Notes: generated from the letters alone by a model not told the origin. DNA of 64,000 nucleotides from Streptomyces caatingaensis (GCF_001187435.1 NZ_LFXA01000002.1:1054001-1118000); one strand, 5' to 3'; positions 38,051 to 47,211 are shown, counted from the first letter of the stretch. Translations and numbers: made by a program.

Positions 38051-38181
38051 CGGTCCGCCGCCGACCACCCCGAGGCCGGGCCGACGATCCTGGAGGCGGA
38101 ATCGGAGGAGAGCCTCCCGGCCGTCCGCGAGGGATGCGCCGGCCTCGCCCTCGCCTACCACTTCGACGGGCCGCCGCCCGC
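38051..38181 (+). pseudogene. remnant of a LysR regulator effector domain
   Basis: Reading from 38063 gives DHPEAGPTILEAESEESLP followed by AVREGCAGLALAYHFDGPPP. This is the typical start of a LysR ligand domain (HPE..L.L.EAE.EE.LP.LR.GE.DLALAYHFDGPP). No HTH lies upstream, the frame decays into low-complexity sequence, and no start is usable. It is the only recognisable content of the 364-bp gap between the DUF1707 and MFS genes; a 15-bp unit repeated twice lies just after it (38219-38249). Confidence 0.5.
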
Positions 38182-38273
38182 CCGGCCCGGAGCCCGTTCC
38201 GGCCCGGGCCGGACGCCCCGCTCGCCGACGGCCCGCTCGCCGACGGCCCGGGGACCGCCCTGCCGCCCGCGCC

Positions 38274-39746
38274 CTACGGCCCGTCCTCGGCCGTCAGCGG
38301 CGTCGCCACGTCCTCCAGGGAGCGGCGTTCGGCCGGTACGGCCAGGACGGCGGCGACGGCGCCGGCGGCGGTCATGAGGGCGGCGCCGATGGCGAACGCG
38401 AGGACGGTGTCGGAGACGACTCCCGAGTCGGTGAGCCGGGAGAAGAGCAGCGGCCCGCTGACGCCGCCCACGGCCGTGCCCACCGCGTAGAAGAAGGCGA
38501 TGGCCAGCGCGCGGGTCTCCATGGGGAAGACCTCGCTCACCGTCAGGTACGCGCTGCTGGCGCCCGCCGAGGCGAAGAAGAGCACCACGCACCAGCACGC
38601 CGTCAGCGTCGTGGCGTCGAGGGAGCCCCGGCCGAACAGCCAGGCGGTGCCGGAGAGCAGCAGACCGCTGAGGAGGTACGTCCCGCTGATCATCACCCGG
38701 CGGCCGACGGTGTCGAAGAGGCGGCCCAGCAGCAGCGGGCCGAGGAAGTTGCCGAAGGCGATGACGGCGAAGTAGTAGCCGGTGTCCCCGGGGGGCACCG
38801 AGAAGAAGTGGTTGAGGATGGTGCCGTAGCCGAAGGTGATGGCGTTGTAGAGGAACGCCTGCCCGACGAAGAGGGCCAGTCCCAGCACGGCCCGGCGCGG
38901 ATAGGACCGGAAGACGGTGCGGGCGATCGTCACGAAGCCGATGCTGCGGCGCTGGCGGATGGTGATCGCGCGGTCGACGGGGGCCGGCTCGCGGCCGGTC
39001 TGCGCGGCGACCTTCCGTTCGATGCCCGCCACCAGCTCCTCCGCCTCCTCGCCCCGGCCGTGGATGAACAGCCAGCGCGGCGACTCGGGCACATTGCGCC
39101 GCACCAGCAGGATCACCAGCCCCAGCAGCACGCCCAGTCCGAAGGTCAGCCGCCAGCCCAGGTTCGCGGGGAACAGGGAGGTGTCGAGCATGGCCACGGA
39201 GAGCAGGGAGCCGCCGACGGCGCCGATCCAGAAGCTGCCGTTGACGATCAGATCGACCCGGCCCCGGTAGGGGGCCGGGATCAGCTCGTCGATGGCCGAG
39301 TTGATGGCCGCGTACTCGCCGCCGATGCCGCTGCCGGTCAGGAAGCGGAACAGGAAGAACCACCAGGGCTGGAAGGACAGGCCCGTCAGGGCGGTGGCGG
39401 TCAGATAGAGCGCCAGGGTGAGCAGGAACAGCCGTTTGCGGCCGAAGCGGTCGGTCAGCCAGCCGAAGAACAGCGCGCCCGAGCAGGCGCCCGCCACGTA
39501 CAGCGCGGCGGCGGTGCCGGTGACCTGGGCGCTGCTGATGTCCAGGCCGCTGTCCGGGTGGGCCAGCCGGGAGGCGATGTTGCCGACGACGGTCACCTCC
39601 AGGCCGTCCAGGATCCATACGGTGCCCAGCCCGAGGACGACCGTCCAGTGCCAGCGCGACCAGGGCAGCCGGTCCAGCCGTGCCGGGACGCGGGTGCGGA
39701 CCGTGCCGGCGCGGGTGCCGCTGCCGTCGGTGCGCTGACCGGCCAT
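38274..39746 (-). CDS. MFS transporter (sugar porter type)
   Basis: A 490-residue protein with 12 predicted membrane helices. The MFS loop 2-3 motif is GWLTDRFGRKRLF, and the N-terminal WILDGLEVTVVG and RFLTGSGIGGEYAAINSAIDELIP are typical of sugar/metabolite:H+ symporters. A cytoplasmic loop near residue 220 holds PESPRWLF. It is the last gene of the ROK-GH4-kinase operon, so it probably imports the glycoside or amino sugar processed by those enzymes. GGGAGG precedes the ATG. Confidence 0.88.
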   Translation of the reverse strand: MAGQRTDGSGTRAGTVRTRVPARLDRLPWSRWHWTVVLGLGTVWILDGLEVTVVGNIASRLAHPDSGLDISSAQVTGTAAALYVAGACSGALFFGWLTDRFGRKRLFLLTLALYLTATALTGLSFQPWWFFLFRFLTGSGIGGEYAAINSAIDELIPAPYRGRVDLIVNGSFWIGAVGGSLLSVAMLDTSLFPANLGWRLTFGLGVLLGLVILLVRRNVPESPRWLFIHGRGEEAEELVAGIERKVAAQTGREPAPVDRAITIRQRRSIGFVTIARTVFRSYPRRAVLGLALFVGQAFLYNAITFGYGTILNHFFSVPPGDTGYYFAVIAFGNFLGPLLLGRLFDTVGRRVMISGTYLLSGLLLSGTAWLFGRGSLDATTLTACWCVVLFFASAGASSAYLTVSEVFPMETRALAIAFFYAVGTAVGGVSGPLLFSRLTDSGVVSDTVLAFAIGAALMTAAGAVAAVLAVPAERRSLEDVATPLTAEDGP

Positions 39747-39881
39747 GACGAGATGCCTCCCAGCTGCCGCGGGGCGGGGCCCGTGGCCCCGGTGGACGTG
39801 ACCCACGTGTGCCCCGTGCGCCTCCGGCGCATGCCTGCCCGTGTCGCCGGCGGCCACGGGCGCCGTTCCGCTGACCGGGGG

Positions 39882-40994
39882 TCAGGGGCCGGACGCGGGC
39901 CCGGAAGCGTCCGGGGCCGCGCTGTCCGTGCTGCCCGTGCCGCCTGCGCTGCCCGTGCTGCCCGGCGGGGACGCCGGGACTGCCGGGGCCGCCGCGTCCG
40001 CGAAGGCCGCGCGCAGGCGCCGGCCGGCCGCCGGGTCGGCGGCGAGGTGGTCGAGACCGAGCAGGGCGGCGCCCAGCACCGGCGGGGCGGTGACGAACCG
40101 TGGCTCGGCCAGGGGCGCCTCGGCCGCCAGCCGCGCCGTCAGACCGGCGGTCAGCAGGGGGTGGCGGGCGGCCAGGACGCCGCCGCCGAGGACCAGCGGC
40201 GTCGGTTCCCCCAGCAGCCCGAGCCGCCGCAGGGCGACCACCGCGAGCCGGGTGATCTCCTCGGCCTGGCGGTCCACCAGGTGCCGTGCCGTCGGGTCGC
40301 CGGCCTCGGCCGTGGCGAACAGGACCGGGACCAGCTCGTGCAGCCGCTCCTCCGGCAGCAGCCCCAGGTGCACCGCCTCCGCCACGGCGTTCGCCCCGGC
40401 CAGCCCGAAGTGGGCGCCGATGGCGGCGGACAGGGCGGTGGGCCCGCCCCGCCCGTCCTCGGCCCGCGCCGCGTGCCACATCGCCTCGGCGGCGAGCCCC
40501 GCGCCACCGCCCCAGTCGCCGGTGAGTCTGCCCAGCGCCGGGAACCGGGCCGTCCGGCCGTCCGGCAGCAGCCCGGCGCAGTTGATGCCGGCGCCGCAGA
40601 CGACGGCGACGCCGCGCGGCCCGTCGGTGCCGGCCCGCAGCAGGCCGAAGGTGTCGTTGGCGACCCACGCGTCCAGCCCCCACGGCCGGGCCGTGAACGC
40701 CGCCCGCAACCGCCGCTCCTGGACGGGCAGATCGGCGTTGGCGAGGCACGCGCTGACCCGGGTCGTCAGCACCCGGCCCGGCCGCAGGCCCGCCTGCGCG
40801 GCGACCGCCTCGACGAGCGGGGCAAGCCCCCCGACCGCCTCGTCCGCCGCGTCGTGCCGGGGACGGAAACCGCCGCCCCTGGCCCTGCCCAGCAGGGTGC
40901 CGTCGAGCGCGACCAGCGCCACGTCCGTCTTGCTGTTCCCGGCGTCGATCGCGAGGACGCCGGGAACCTGCTCGCCGTTCGGCTGACGTGCCAT
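39882..40994 (-). CDS. BadF/BadG-type ATPase, N-acetylglucosamine-kinase-like
   Basis: A 370-residue ASKHA-fold kinase. The phosphate-1 motif is VLAIDAGNSKTDVAL, with VCGAGINCAG and GRLTGDWGGGAGLAAEAM resembling eukaryotic-type GlcNAc kinases, and LVLGGGVLAA as the adenosine motif. The last 40 residues are a low-complexity Gly/Ser/Thr tail. It would phosphorylate the sugar released by, or fed to, the GH4 enzyme encoded 25 bp upstream. Confidence 0.87.
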   Translation of the reverse strand: MARQPNGEQVPGVLAIDAGNSKTDVALVALDGTLLGRARGGGFRPRHDAADEAVGGLAPLVEAVAAQAGLRPGRVLTTRVSACLANADLPVQERRLRAAFTARPWGLDAWVANDTFGLLRAGTDGPRGVAVVCGAGINCAGLLPDGRTARFPALGRLTGDWGGGAGLAAEAMWHAARAEDGRGGPTALSAAIGAHFGLAGANAVAEAVHLGLLPEERLHELVPVLFATAEAGDPTARHLVDRQAEEITRLAVVALRRLGLLGEPTPLVLGGGVLAARHPLLTAGLTARLAAEAPLAEPRFVTAPPVLGAALLGLDHLAADPAAGRRLRAAFADAAAPAVPASPPGSTGSAGGTGSTDSAAPDASGPASGP

Positions 40995-41019
40995 CGGATG
41001 CCCCCCAACGGTCCCGGCA

Positions 41020-42315
41020 TCAGGCCCAGTTCAGGTGGGCGCGGTTGTGGGCGATCAGCCGGTCCGTCAGCCGCTCGGCCAACTCCTCCTGGCCGACGAG
41101 GGGATGGGCGAGCAGCGCGTCGTGCACGCGGTCGCGCCCGCCCTTGAGCGCCGCCTCCAGCGCCAGGTGCTCGTACGCGGTGACGTGCGCGATCAGCCCC
41201 GCGTACAGCGGCTCGACGGGCCGCGCCGGCAACGGGCGCACCCCGTCGGCGTCCACCTCGGCCGGGACCTCGACGACCGCGTCGTCGGGGAGGAAGGGCA
41301 GCGTGCCGTCGTTGCGGGCGTTGACCACCTGCGGCCCGCCCGCGCCGCGCGGGCCGGTGCCGAGGAGGGCGGCGATCAGCTGGACGGCGGCCTCGGAGTA
41401 GAAGGCGCCGCCGCGCCGGGCGAGCAGCCCGGGCTTGGTGTCGAGCGCCGGGTCCGCGTACATCGTCAGCAACTCTCGCTCGATGCGGGCGACTTCGGCG
41501 GCGCGCGAGCCGTTCGCGCGGAGCTCGTCCACGACGGCGTCGTGCCGGTAGAAGTACCGCAGGTAGTAGGAGGGGACGGCGCCCAGCCGCCGCAGCAGCG
41601 GGAGCGGCAGGCGCAGGTCGGCCGCGATCGCCTCGCCGGAGCCGGCCAGCAGCTCCGGCAGCACCTCGCGGCCCGACGCCGCGCCGGGGGCGTCGAGCAG
41701 GGTGACGCCGCGCTCCCACGTGAGGTGGTTGAGGCCCACGTGGTCCAGGCGGATGCGCTCCGGCGCGACGCCGAGGTGCGCGGCGAACTTCCGCTGGAAG
41801 CCGATCGCCACGTTGCACAGGCCGACGGCGCGGTGGCCGGCGCCGAGCAGGGCCCGGGTGACGATGCCCACCGGGTTGGTGAAGTCCACGATCCAGGCGC
41901 CGGGGGCCGCCCGGCGCACCTGCTCGGCGATGCCCAGGACGACCGGGACCGTGCGCAGCGCCTTGGCGAGCCCGCCCGCGCCGGTGGTCTCCTGCCCGAC
42001 GCAGCCGCACTCCAGCGGCCACGTCTCGTCCTCGTCGCGCGCCGCCTGGCCGCCCACGCGCAGTTGGAGCAGCACGGCGTCCGCGTCCTCGGAGCCCGCG
42101 GCGACGGACGCGGTGGTGGTGACGGCGGCCGGGTGCCCCTGCCGGGCGAGGATCCGGCGGGCGAGCCCGGCGACGACCTCCAGCCGCCCGGCGTCGGGGT
42201 CGATCAGCACCAGTTCGCCGACCGGGAGGGTGTCCCGGAGGCGGGCGAAGCCGTCGACGAGTTCGGGGGTGTAGGTGGAGCCGCCGCCGACGACGGCCAA
42301 CTTCAGTGCGCGCAT
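41020..42315 (-). CDS. glycoside hydrolase family 4 (6-phospho-beta-glucosidase-like)
   Basis: A 431-residue GH4 enzyme. These use NAD+ and a divalent metal in a redox-elimination mechanism. The Rossmann motif is KLAVVGGGSTYTPELVDGF. VDFTNPVGIVTRAL, GLCNVAIGFQRK (metal-binding Cys) and LDHVGLNHLTWERGV (His) are family landmarks. It most resembles 6-phospho-beta-glucosidases. It is flanked by a ROK regulator 24 bp upstream and a sugar kinase, forming a glycoside-use operon. Confidence 0.92.
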   Translation of the reverse strand: MRALKLAVVGGGSTYTPELVDGFARLRDTLPVGELVLIDPDAGRLEVVAGLARRILARQGHPAAVTTTASVAAGSEDADAVLLQLRVGGQAARDEDETWPLECGCVGQETTGAGGLAKALRTVPVVLGIAEQVRRAAPGAWIVDFTNPVGIVTRALLGAGHRAVGLCNVAIGFQRKFAAHLGVAPERIRLDHVGLNHLTWERGVTLLDAPGAASGREVLPELLAGSGEAIAADLRLPLPLLRRLGAVPSYYLRYFYRHDAVVDELRANGSRAAEVARIERELLTMYADPALDTKPGLLARRGGAFYSEAAVQLIAALLGTGPRGAGGPQVVNARNDGTLPFLPDDAVVEVPAEVDADGVRPLPARPVEPLYAGLIAHVTAYEHLALEAALKGGRDRVHDALLAHPLVGQEELAERLTDRLIAHNRAHLNWA

Positions 42316-42339
42316 GGTGACGTGACTCCTGTCGGGGTG

Positions 42340-43539
42340 TCAGAGGGTGGAGAAGAGGGCGTTCCTCGCGGTGTCCAGGGCGCGGTGCAGTGCGCCGTGC
42401 AGGACGGGTGATCCGGGCACCGTGCCGGAACGGACCTCCGGCCGGGCGATCGTCAGCTCGTGCAGCGCGTCCTGGACCGCCCCGCGCAGCCGTTCGCCGC
42501 CCGCGGCCGGTATCTCCCCGGCGAGGACGAGGAGTCCGGGGTCCACCACCGCGACGATCGAGGCCAGCCCGAGCGCCAGCCGCCCGGCGAGCCCGGCGAG
42601 GAAGGCGTCGCCGGGGCCGGGGGTGCGCGTGGCCTCGGCGACGGCCCGCGCGGCGGTCCGGGCGGTGAGGCCGTGCCGCCGGGCCAGGGCCAGCACGGCC
42701 GACGCGCCGGCCAGGTGCTGGAAGCCGCCGGAGTTCCGCCGGCGGACCTGGCGGACCACGGGCGCGCCGGGCAGCGGCATGTAGCCGACCTCGCCGGCGC
42801 CGCCGGTCGCCCCCCGGAGCGTCCGGCCGCCGACGACGACCGCCGCGCCGACGCCCGTGCCCGCCCAGAGCAGGATGAAGTCGTCGTGACCCCGGGCGGC
42901 GCCCAGGGTCCGCTCGGCGACGGCGGCGAGGTTCACGTCGTTCTCGACGGAGACCGGCGCCCCGACGGCCGTCCTCAACTCGGCGACGAGGCGCGGGGAG
43001 TGCCAGCCGGGCAGGTGCGCGGCGTACCGCAGGCGTCCGGTGGCCGGGTCGAGGGCGCCGCCGATGCCGACGACCACCTCGCGCAGCGCGCCCGGGGCGA
43101 GCCCGGCGGCCCGTACCGTCGCGGCGACGGCCTCCGCGGTCCTCGCGACGGTACGGGCCGCCGTCCACCCCTTCGTCGGGAACCGCCGCTCCGCCAGCGT
43201 GGACCCGGTGATGCCGGCGACCGCCACCCGGACCTCGGTCCTGGTGACGTCGAGCCCCGCGACGTGTCCCGCTCCCGGACCGACCTGGTACAGGCGGGCG
43301 TTCGGCCCCGGCCCCCCGGCCCTCGTCCCGGCCGCCACGACCAGCCCCGCCGCCTCCAGCCGCGCCAGCACCTGCGCCGCCGTCGGCTTCGACAGCCCCG
43401 TCAACTCGCCGAGCCGCGCCCGCGACAGCGGCCCCTCGGCGATCAACGCCTCCAGTGCGGCGCGGTCGTTGATGGCACGCAGCAGCCTCGGCGTGCCGGC
43501 GGTGGGGCGTTCGGCGGTGCGGCGTTCGGCGGTCGTCAC
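42340..43539 (-). CDS. ROK-family transcriptional regulator
   Basis: A 399-residue protein with an N-terminal winged HTH (residues 15-75: NDRAALEALIAEGPLSRARLGELTGLSKPTAAQVLARLE) and a C-terminal ROK sugar-binding domain (GIGGALDP, VENDVNLAAVAE, GTGVGAAVVVGG). The usual CxCGxxGC zinc motif is absent: the region reads RQVRRRNSGGFQHLAGASAV, so zinc is probably not bound. GTG start with an AGGGGG ribosome site. It heads the operon and probably represses it until its sugar appears. Confidence 0.88.
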   Translation of the reverse strand: MTTAERRTAERPTAGTPRLLRAINDRAALEALIAEGPLSRARLGELTGLSKPTAAQVLARLEAAGLVVAAGTRAGGPGPNARLYQVGPGAGHVAGLDVTRTEVRVAVAGITGSTLAERRFPTKGWTAARTVARTAEAVAATVRAAGLAPGALREVVVGIGGALDPATGRLRYAAHLPGWHSPRLVAELRTAVGAPVSVENDVNLAAVAERTLGAARGHDDFILLWAGTGVGAAVVVGGRTLRGATGGAGEVGYMPLPGAPVVRQVRRRNSGGFQHLAGASAVLALARRHGLTARTAARAVAEATRTPGPGDAFLAGLAGRLALGLASIVAVVDPGLLVLAGEIPAAGGERLRGAVQDALHELTIARPEVRSGTVPGSPVLHGALHRALDTARNALFSTL

Positions 43540-43562
43540 GGGCGATCCCCCTTCCGCGAGAA

Positions 43563-43592
43563 TTGTTAGGAAGGTTTCCAGTCGGTTGTCAA
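43563..43592 (-). promoter_or_regulatory. promoter and ROK operator of the glycoside operon
   Basis: On the minus strand a consensus -35 TTGACA (43592-43587), an 18-bp spacer and TAACAA (43568-43563). The spacer and -10 hold GTTAGGAAGGTTTCC (43565-43579, plus strand), which fits the GGAAA/TTTCC half-sites of actinobacterial ROK operators. The rest of the 305-bp gap (43593-43844) shows a repeated ATGGGTCTGCG (43592-43602, 43606-43616) and nothing else. Confidence 0.6.
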
Positions 43593-43844
43593 TGGGTCTG
43601 CGTCGATGGGTCTGCGCCAAGGGGGCCGCGTCAAGGGGTCTGCTCGCGACGGCAGGGGAGGGCGGACAGGGCCGACATCCCGGTCAAGGCCGGGCACCGC
43701 ACGCGGAGATGCCCGATGTGTCGGCGATCTCCCGTTCGCCCCGACGCGGACGACGACCCCGCCGCACACCCCTCCCACGCTGCATCTAAGGTGATCGCGC
43801 GGCATCCGCCGCACCCCCCCACAAGAACCACCAACGGAGGAACC

Positions 43845-44198
43845 GTGCGACGCATATCCCTCGCACTCACCACCGCCGCCCTCATCGGCACCACCGCCGC
43901 CCTGGCCGTCCCGGCCCAGGCCGCCCCGGCGTCCGCCACGCGGACCACCGCGGCCGCCAAGGAGTGCCACGAGGACAACGCCATGATCTACACCAACGGC
44001 ACGCGGCTGCGCGCCAAGGCCGGCACCTCGGGCGCGGTCAAGGGGCAGCTGTACTTCGGTGACCCGATCCGCATCCTGAAGAAGTCGGGCGGCTGGGACT
44101 ACGTCCAGCTGAAGTCCCGGAGCAAGGGCGGCCTGGCGAAGGGCACCCGCGGCTGGGTGGCCCACAAGAACATCATCCCGCCCTTCTGCGGCTACTGA
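43845..44198 (+). CDS. small secreted SH3-like (SH3b) protein
   Basis: A 117-residue protein with a signal peptide (ISLALTTAALIGTTAALAVPAQA) and a mature bacterial SH3 domain: ECHEDNAMIYTNGTRLRAKAG, GQLYFGDPIRILKKSGGWDYVQL and GTRGWVAHKNI. The two Cys, one near each end, may be disulfide-linked. Such domains bind cell wall peptides. GTG start with GGAGG 4 nt upstream. Confidence 0.8.
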   Translation: MRRISLALTTAALIGTTAALAVPAQAAPASATRTTAAAKECHEDNAMIYTNGTRLRAKAGTSGAVKGQLYFGDPIRILKKSGGWDYVQLKSRSKGGLAKGTRGWVAHKNIIPPFCGY

Positions 44199-44208
44199 TC
44201 CCGCGTAC

Positions 44209-44243
44209 GGACGGCGGCGCGCCCGGCAGGGCCGTCGCCGTCC
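44209..44243 (+). terminator. terminator after the SH3-like gene
   Basis: GGACGGCG (44209-44216) and CGCCGTCC (44236-44243) form a perfect 8-bp stem shortly after the stop at 44198, before the convergent methyltransferase gene. Confidence 0.45.
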
Positions 44244-44310
44244 GCCGGCCCGCCGTCTTGTCGGCCCGCCGTCCGCCGGGCACGGCGCTCGGCGGGCCGC
44301 CGAGGCGGTG

Positions 44311-45018
44311 TCAGCGGCGGGCGGCCCCCAGGTACGTACACGACACGTTCCGCGTCAGCCGCGCCCGGAACGTCCCGTCCGGGCGCCGTCCCACCACCGC
44401 CAGGCCCGACATCCGGCCCACCGGCGTGAACCCGGCGGCGGCGAGGTAGGCGGTCATCTCGCCGGGGGTGATGAAGTCGTGCCAGTCGTGCGTCCCCCGG
44501 GGGATCGCGCGCAGGACCCGCTCCAGCCCCCAGATCATCACCGCGCGCGAGAGCCACGTGCGGTTGATCGTGTCGAACAGGAACATCCCGCCGGGCGCCA
44601 GCACCCGGTGGACCTCCCGCACCACCTCGCCGGGGCTGGGCACGTGCTCCAGGACGTCGAGACAGGTCACCACCGAGAACACCCCGTCCGCGTACGGCAG
44701 TTGCTCGCCCGCGCCCACCGCGTACCCGATGTCCAGGGACGACGCGGCCGCGTGCGTCCGGGCGGCGGACGCGAGGGCGAGCGACACGTCCACGCCCGAG
44801 ACCTTCGCGCCCCGCGCGGCGAGGTACTCGGTGGTGAAACCCCCGCCGCAGCCGACGTCCAGCACCCGCCGCCCCGCCCAGCCACCCTCCACGTAGCGGT
44901 CGAAGTAGGCGAAGCGCGGCTCGTTCAACGCCCGCAGCGGCGCGGCGGGCGAGGCCGCGCCCCACCAGTCCCGCGCCAGGCCGGAGAACAGATCGTCCGG
45001 ACGCTCGTCCCCAGCCAT
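44311..45018 (-). CDS. class I SAM-dependent methyltransferase, UbiG-like
   Basis: A 235-residue Rossmann methyltransferase. Motif I is VLDVGCGGGFTTEYLAARG, followed by VSGVDVS, FSVVTCLDVLEHVP and VLAPGGMFLFDTINRT. These closely resemble UbiG-type O-methyltransferases, here with the linker typical of the family (DWHDFITPGEM). The acceptor is unknown; actinobacteria make menaquinone, not ubiquinone, so a ubiquinone role is unlikely. GGGAGAGG precedes the ATG. Confidence 0.88.
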   Translation of the reverse strand: MAGDERPDDLFSGLARDWWGAASPAAPLRALNEPRFAYFDRYVEGGWAGRRVLDVGCGGGFTTEYLAARGAKVSGVDVSLALASAARTHAAASSLDIGYAVGAGEQLPYADGVFSVVTCLDVLEHVPSPGEVVREVHRVLAPGGMFLFDTINRTWLSRAVMIWGLERVLRAIPRGTHDWHDFITPGEMTAYLAAAGFTPVGRMSGLAVVGRRPDGTFRARLTRNVSCTYLGAARR

Positions 45019-45127
45019 GTCCCTCTCCCGTCCCTTCGTCCGCCTGCCCGCTCACGGGGCCAACGAGCCGTTCGTGGCGGGGGAAACGGCCCGTGGGGCA
45101 GGGGCGGCCGCCCGGTGATAATGCGGT

Positions 45128-46153
45128 ATGCGAATCGTCGTCCTGTGCGGTGGAGAGAGTTCGGAGCGGGACGTCTCGCTCGCCTCGGGCGGGTCGGTGG
45201 CACGGGCCCTGCTGGAACTGGGCCACGAGGTGCTGCCGGTCGATCCGGCGGCCGCGGAGCCCCTGCGGGCCGGGCCCTTGCGGCCCGGTGACACGGTGGA
45301 GGTGGCCGCGGTGGGGAAGGAACCGCCGTCCCCCTCGGACCGTCCGCTGCTGCGCCGCCGCATGCACGCCGCCCTGACGGGCGGGCCCGTCCTGGAGCTG
45401 CTGCGCGGCGCCGGGTTGGTCTTCGTCGCGCTCCACGGCGGCTGGGGGGAGGACGGCACCGTCCAGGACCTGCTCCGGAAGGCAGACGTCCGGTTCACCG
45501 GCGCGAACGGTGCGGCCTGCGCGGCGGCCTGGCACAAGGGCCGCGCGCAGGCGGTCCTGGGCGCGGCGGGAGTGCCGGTGGCCGAACGCGTGCTGTGGCG
45601 GCCCGGGTCCGGCGAGGTCCCCCGGGACGTCCACCGCCTGCTGGCGGCCGGGCCGGTCGTGACCAAGCCCGTCGCGGACGGGTCGAGCGTCTCCGTCCAG
45701 CGGGTCGACACCCCGGAGCAACTGGCCCTGACGGCGTCGGAGGGGACCGAGCTGCTGGTGGAACCATTCCTGCCCGGCCGGGAGTTCGCCGTCGCGGTCG
45801 TGGGCGACCGGGCGCTCCCCGTCGTCGAGATCGAGCTGACGACCCCGCTGTTCGACTACACGGCCAAGTACCAGCCGGGGGCCGTCACCGAGGTCTGTCC
45901 GGCCCGGATCCCCCGTGAACTCGCCGAACACCTGCGGCACCTGGCCCTGCGCGCCCACGAGACCCTCGGTTTCGCCGGCGACGCCTACTCGCGCACCGAC
46001 TTCCGCTGCGACGCCGCCGGCCGGCCGATGTGCCTGGAGGTCAACGCCTGTCCCGGCCTGACGGCGACGAGCCTCCTCCCCCTCGCGGCGGCCGGGGCGG
46101 GATGGACGTACCCGGAGCTGATCCGGCGCATCGTGGACATGGCGATGCGCTGA
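45128..46153 (+). CDS. D-alanine-D-alanine ligase-like ATP-grasp enzyme
   Basis: A 341-residue ATP-grasp ligase. VLCGGESSERDVSLASG is the Ddl N-terminal motif, with FVALHGGWGEDGTVQ, VVTKPVADGSSVSV, EFLPGREF-type EPFLPGREFAV, FDYTAKYQPG and EVNACPGLTATSLLP. It should join two D-amino acids or a D-Ala analogue. It is probably a second Ddl besides the cell-wall enzyme, since no mur genes are nearby. A GATAAT box (45117-45122) directly before the ATG suggests a leaderless mRNA. Confidence 0.88.
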   Translation: MRIVVLCGGESSERDVSLASGGSVARALLELGHEVLPVDPAAAEPLRAGPLRPGDTVEVAAVGKEPPSPSDRPLLRRRMHAALTGGPVLELLRGAGLVFVALHGGWGEDGTVQDLLRKADVRFTGANGAACAAAWHKGRAQAVLGAAGVPVAERVLWRPGSGEVPRDVHRLLAAGPVVTKPVADGSSVSVQRVDTPEQLALTASEGTELLVEPFLPGREFAVAVVGDRALPVVEIELTTPLFDYTAKYQPGAVTEVCPARIPRELAEHLRHLALRAHETLGFAGDAYSRTDFRCDAAGRPMCLEVNACPGLTATSLLPLAAAGAGWTYPELIRRIVDMAMR

Positions 46154-46208
46154 CCCGAGCGGGGAGCGGTGCCCTCCCGCGCGGGCCACCCGCGCGTAGA
46201 CTCGGGCC

Positions 46209-46550
46209 GTGCCCCCTGCGAAGACCTCGTTCGTCTGTGTGCCCTGCCGCGCGTCGTACAAGCAGCGCTTTCCCGTCCCCCACGACGACGCCGGAGGACG
46301 GATCTGCCCACGCTGTGGCGGGGCGCTGATCCACGTCGGTGCGGCGTTCCAGCCACCGCCGCGCCGCGACCGGTCGGCCTGGCGGGTCCTCGCCGTCCTC
46401 CTCGACGCGGGGATCCGCTTCCCGATGGGCTGTTGCACCGGCCCCGGCTACCGTCCCCGCACCCTCGCCGAAGTCCGGGAGCGCACGGTCCACGCACGGC
46501 GGACGGGGGAGCCGCTCGCCCGCGCGCTGCTGCGCGAGGAACTGCCGTAG
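46209..46550 (+). CDS. zinc-ribbon protein
   Basis: A 113-residue protein with paired CxxC motifs at the N-terminus (FVCVPCRASYK and RICPRCGGALI), a classic zinc ribbon. The C-terminal half is basic and includes a CC pair (FPMGCCTGPGYRPRTLAEVRER). It may bind nucleic acid or a partner protein; no function is known. GTG start. It follows the Ddl-like gene by 55 bp. Confidence 0.7.
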   Translation: MPPAKTSFVCVPCRASYKQRFPVPHDDAGGRICPRCGGALIHVGAAFQPPPRRDRSAWRVLAVLLDAGIRFPMGCCTGPGYRPRTLAEVRERTVHARRTGEPLARALLREELP

Positions 46551-46694
46551 GGCGGACGGCGTCAGGCCGATCGCATGGTCGCCGCAGGGCGAAGGCCGGG
46601 GTCGTGCGGTCCTCGGGACGGGCCTGGGCCCGAAGTCCGGCGGTTGCCGCGGACCGGTGCCGCGGCCGCGGGGGTGGCCGCAGCCCCGCCGCGC

Positions 46695-47015
46695 CTACGC
46701 CTGCCCCGTGTCGAAGCGGCTGACCTTCCCGTCCGCGACGGTGAAGCGCCAGGAGGTGCGCATCTGGCCCCATGTGGCGTTCGTGAAGCGGGCGATGAGG
46801 TGGTGGCCGTCGTCGGACTCGGATTCGACGTCCATGTGGCCGTGGCTGGAGAAGATCTCCCGCTCGCTCCACTTCTCGAGGTCCCGCTCCGCGCCGTCGT
46901 CGGACATCGTCGCGTCGGCGGTCAGCGCCCGCCGGAAGGCGGCGTGGTCGTTGGCGTTGATGGCGGCGACGAGGGCGCGGACGGCGGGGTCGGACAGCTC
47001 GCTCTCGGGGATCAC
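46695..47015 (-). CDS. SnoaL/NTF2-like small protein
   Basis: A 106-residue protein with an NTF2-like cone fold: DPAVRALVAAINANDHAAFRRALTADATMSDDG, then HLIARFTNATWGQMRTSWRFTVADGKVSRFDTGQA. SnoaL-like proteins include cyclases and ligand binders. GTG start with GAGGAG 9 nt upstream. It is divergent from the acyl-CoA ligase across a 257-bp gap holding a palindrome. Confidence 0.75.
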   Translation of the reverse strand: MIPESELSDPAVRALVAAINANDHAAFRRALTADATMSDDGAERDLEKWSEREIFSSHGHMDVESESDDGHHLIARFTNATWGQMRTSWRFTVADGKVSRFDTGQA

Positions 47016-47211
47016 GGGCGGGGACTCCTCTGTGCGCGGTCGCGGTGGCGGCGTGCGGCGCGGCCGTCTCCGGCCGGGGGTGGGTTCCAGGAGAGCACGG
47101 CCGGGCGGGATCCTCGCGCGGGACGCGTCCGGACGGGGTGCGGCGGGCGGAGTCAGGTGTCCGGCCTGCGCCTTTCGTCCGGTGGGTGTTGTGAAGCCCT
47201 TCGCCGGACAA

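Noticed and set aside
44311..45018. The methyltransferase as a ubiquinone biosynthesis enzyme.
   Set aside because: UbiG-like sequence only; actinobacteria use menaquinone and no other quinone gene is near.
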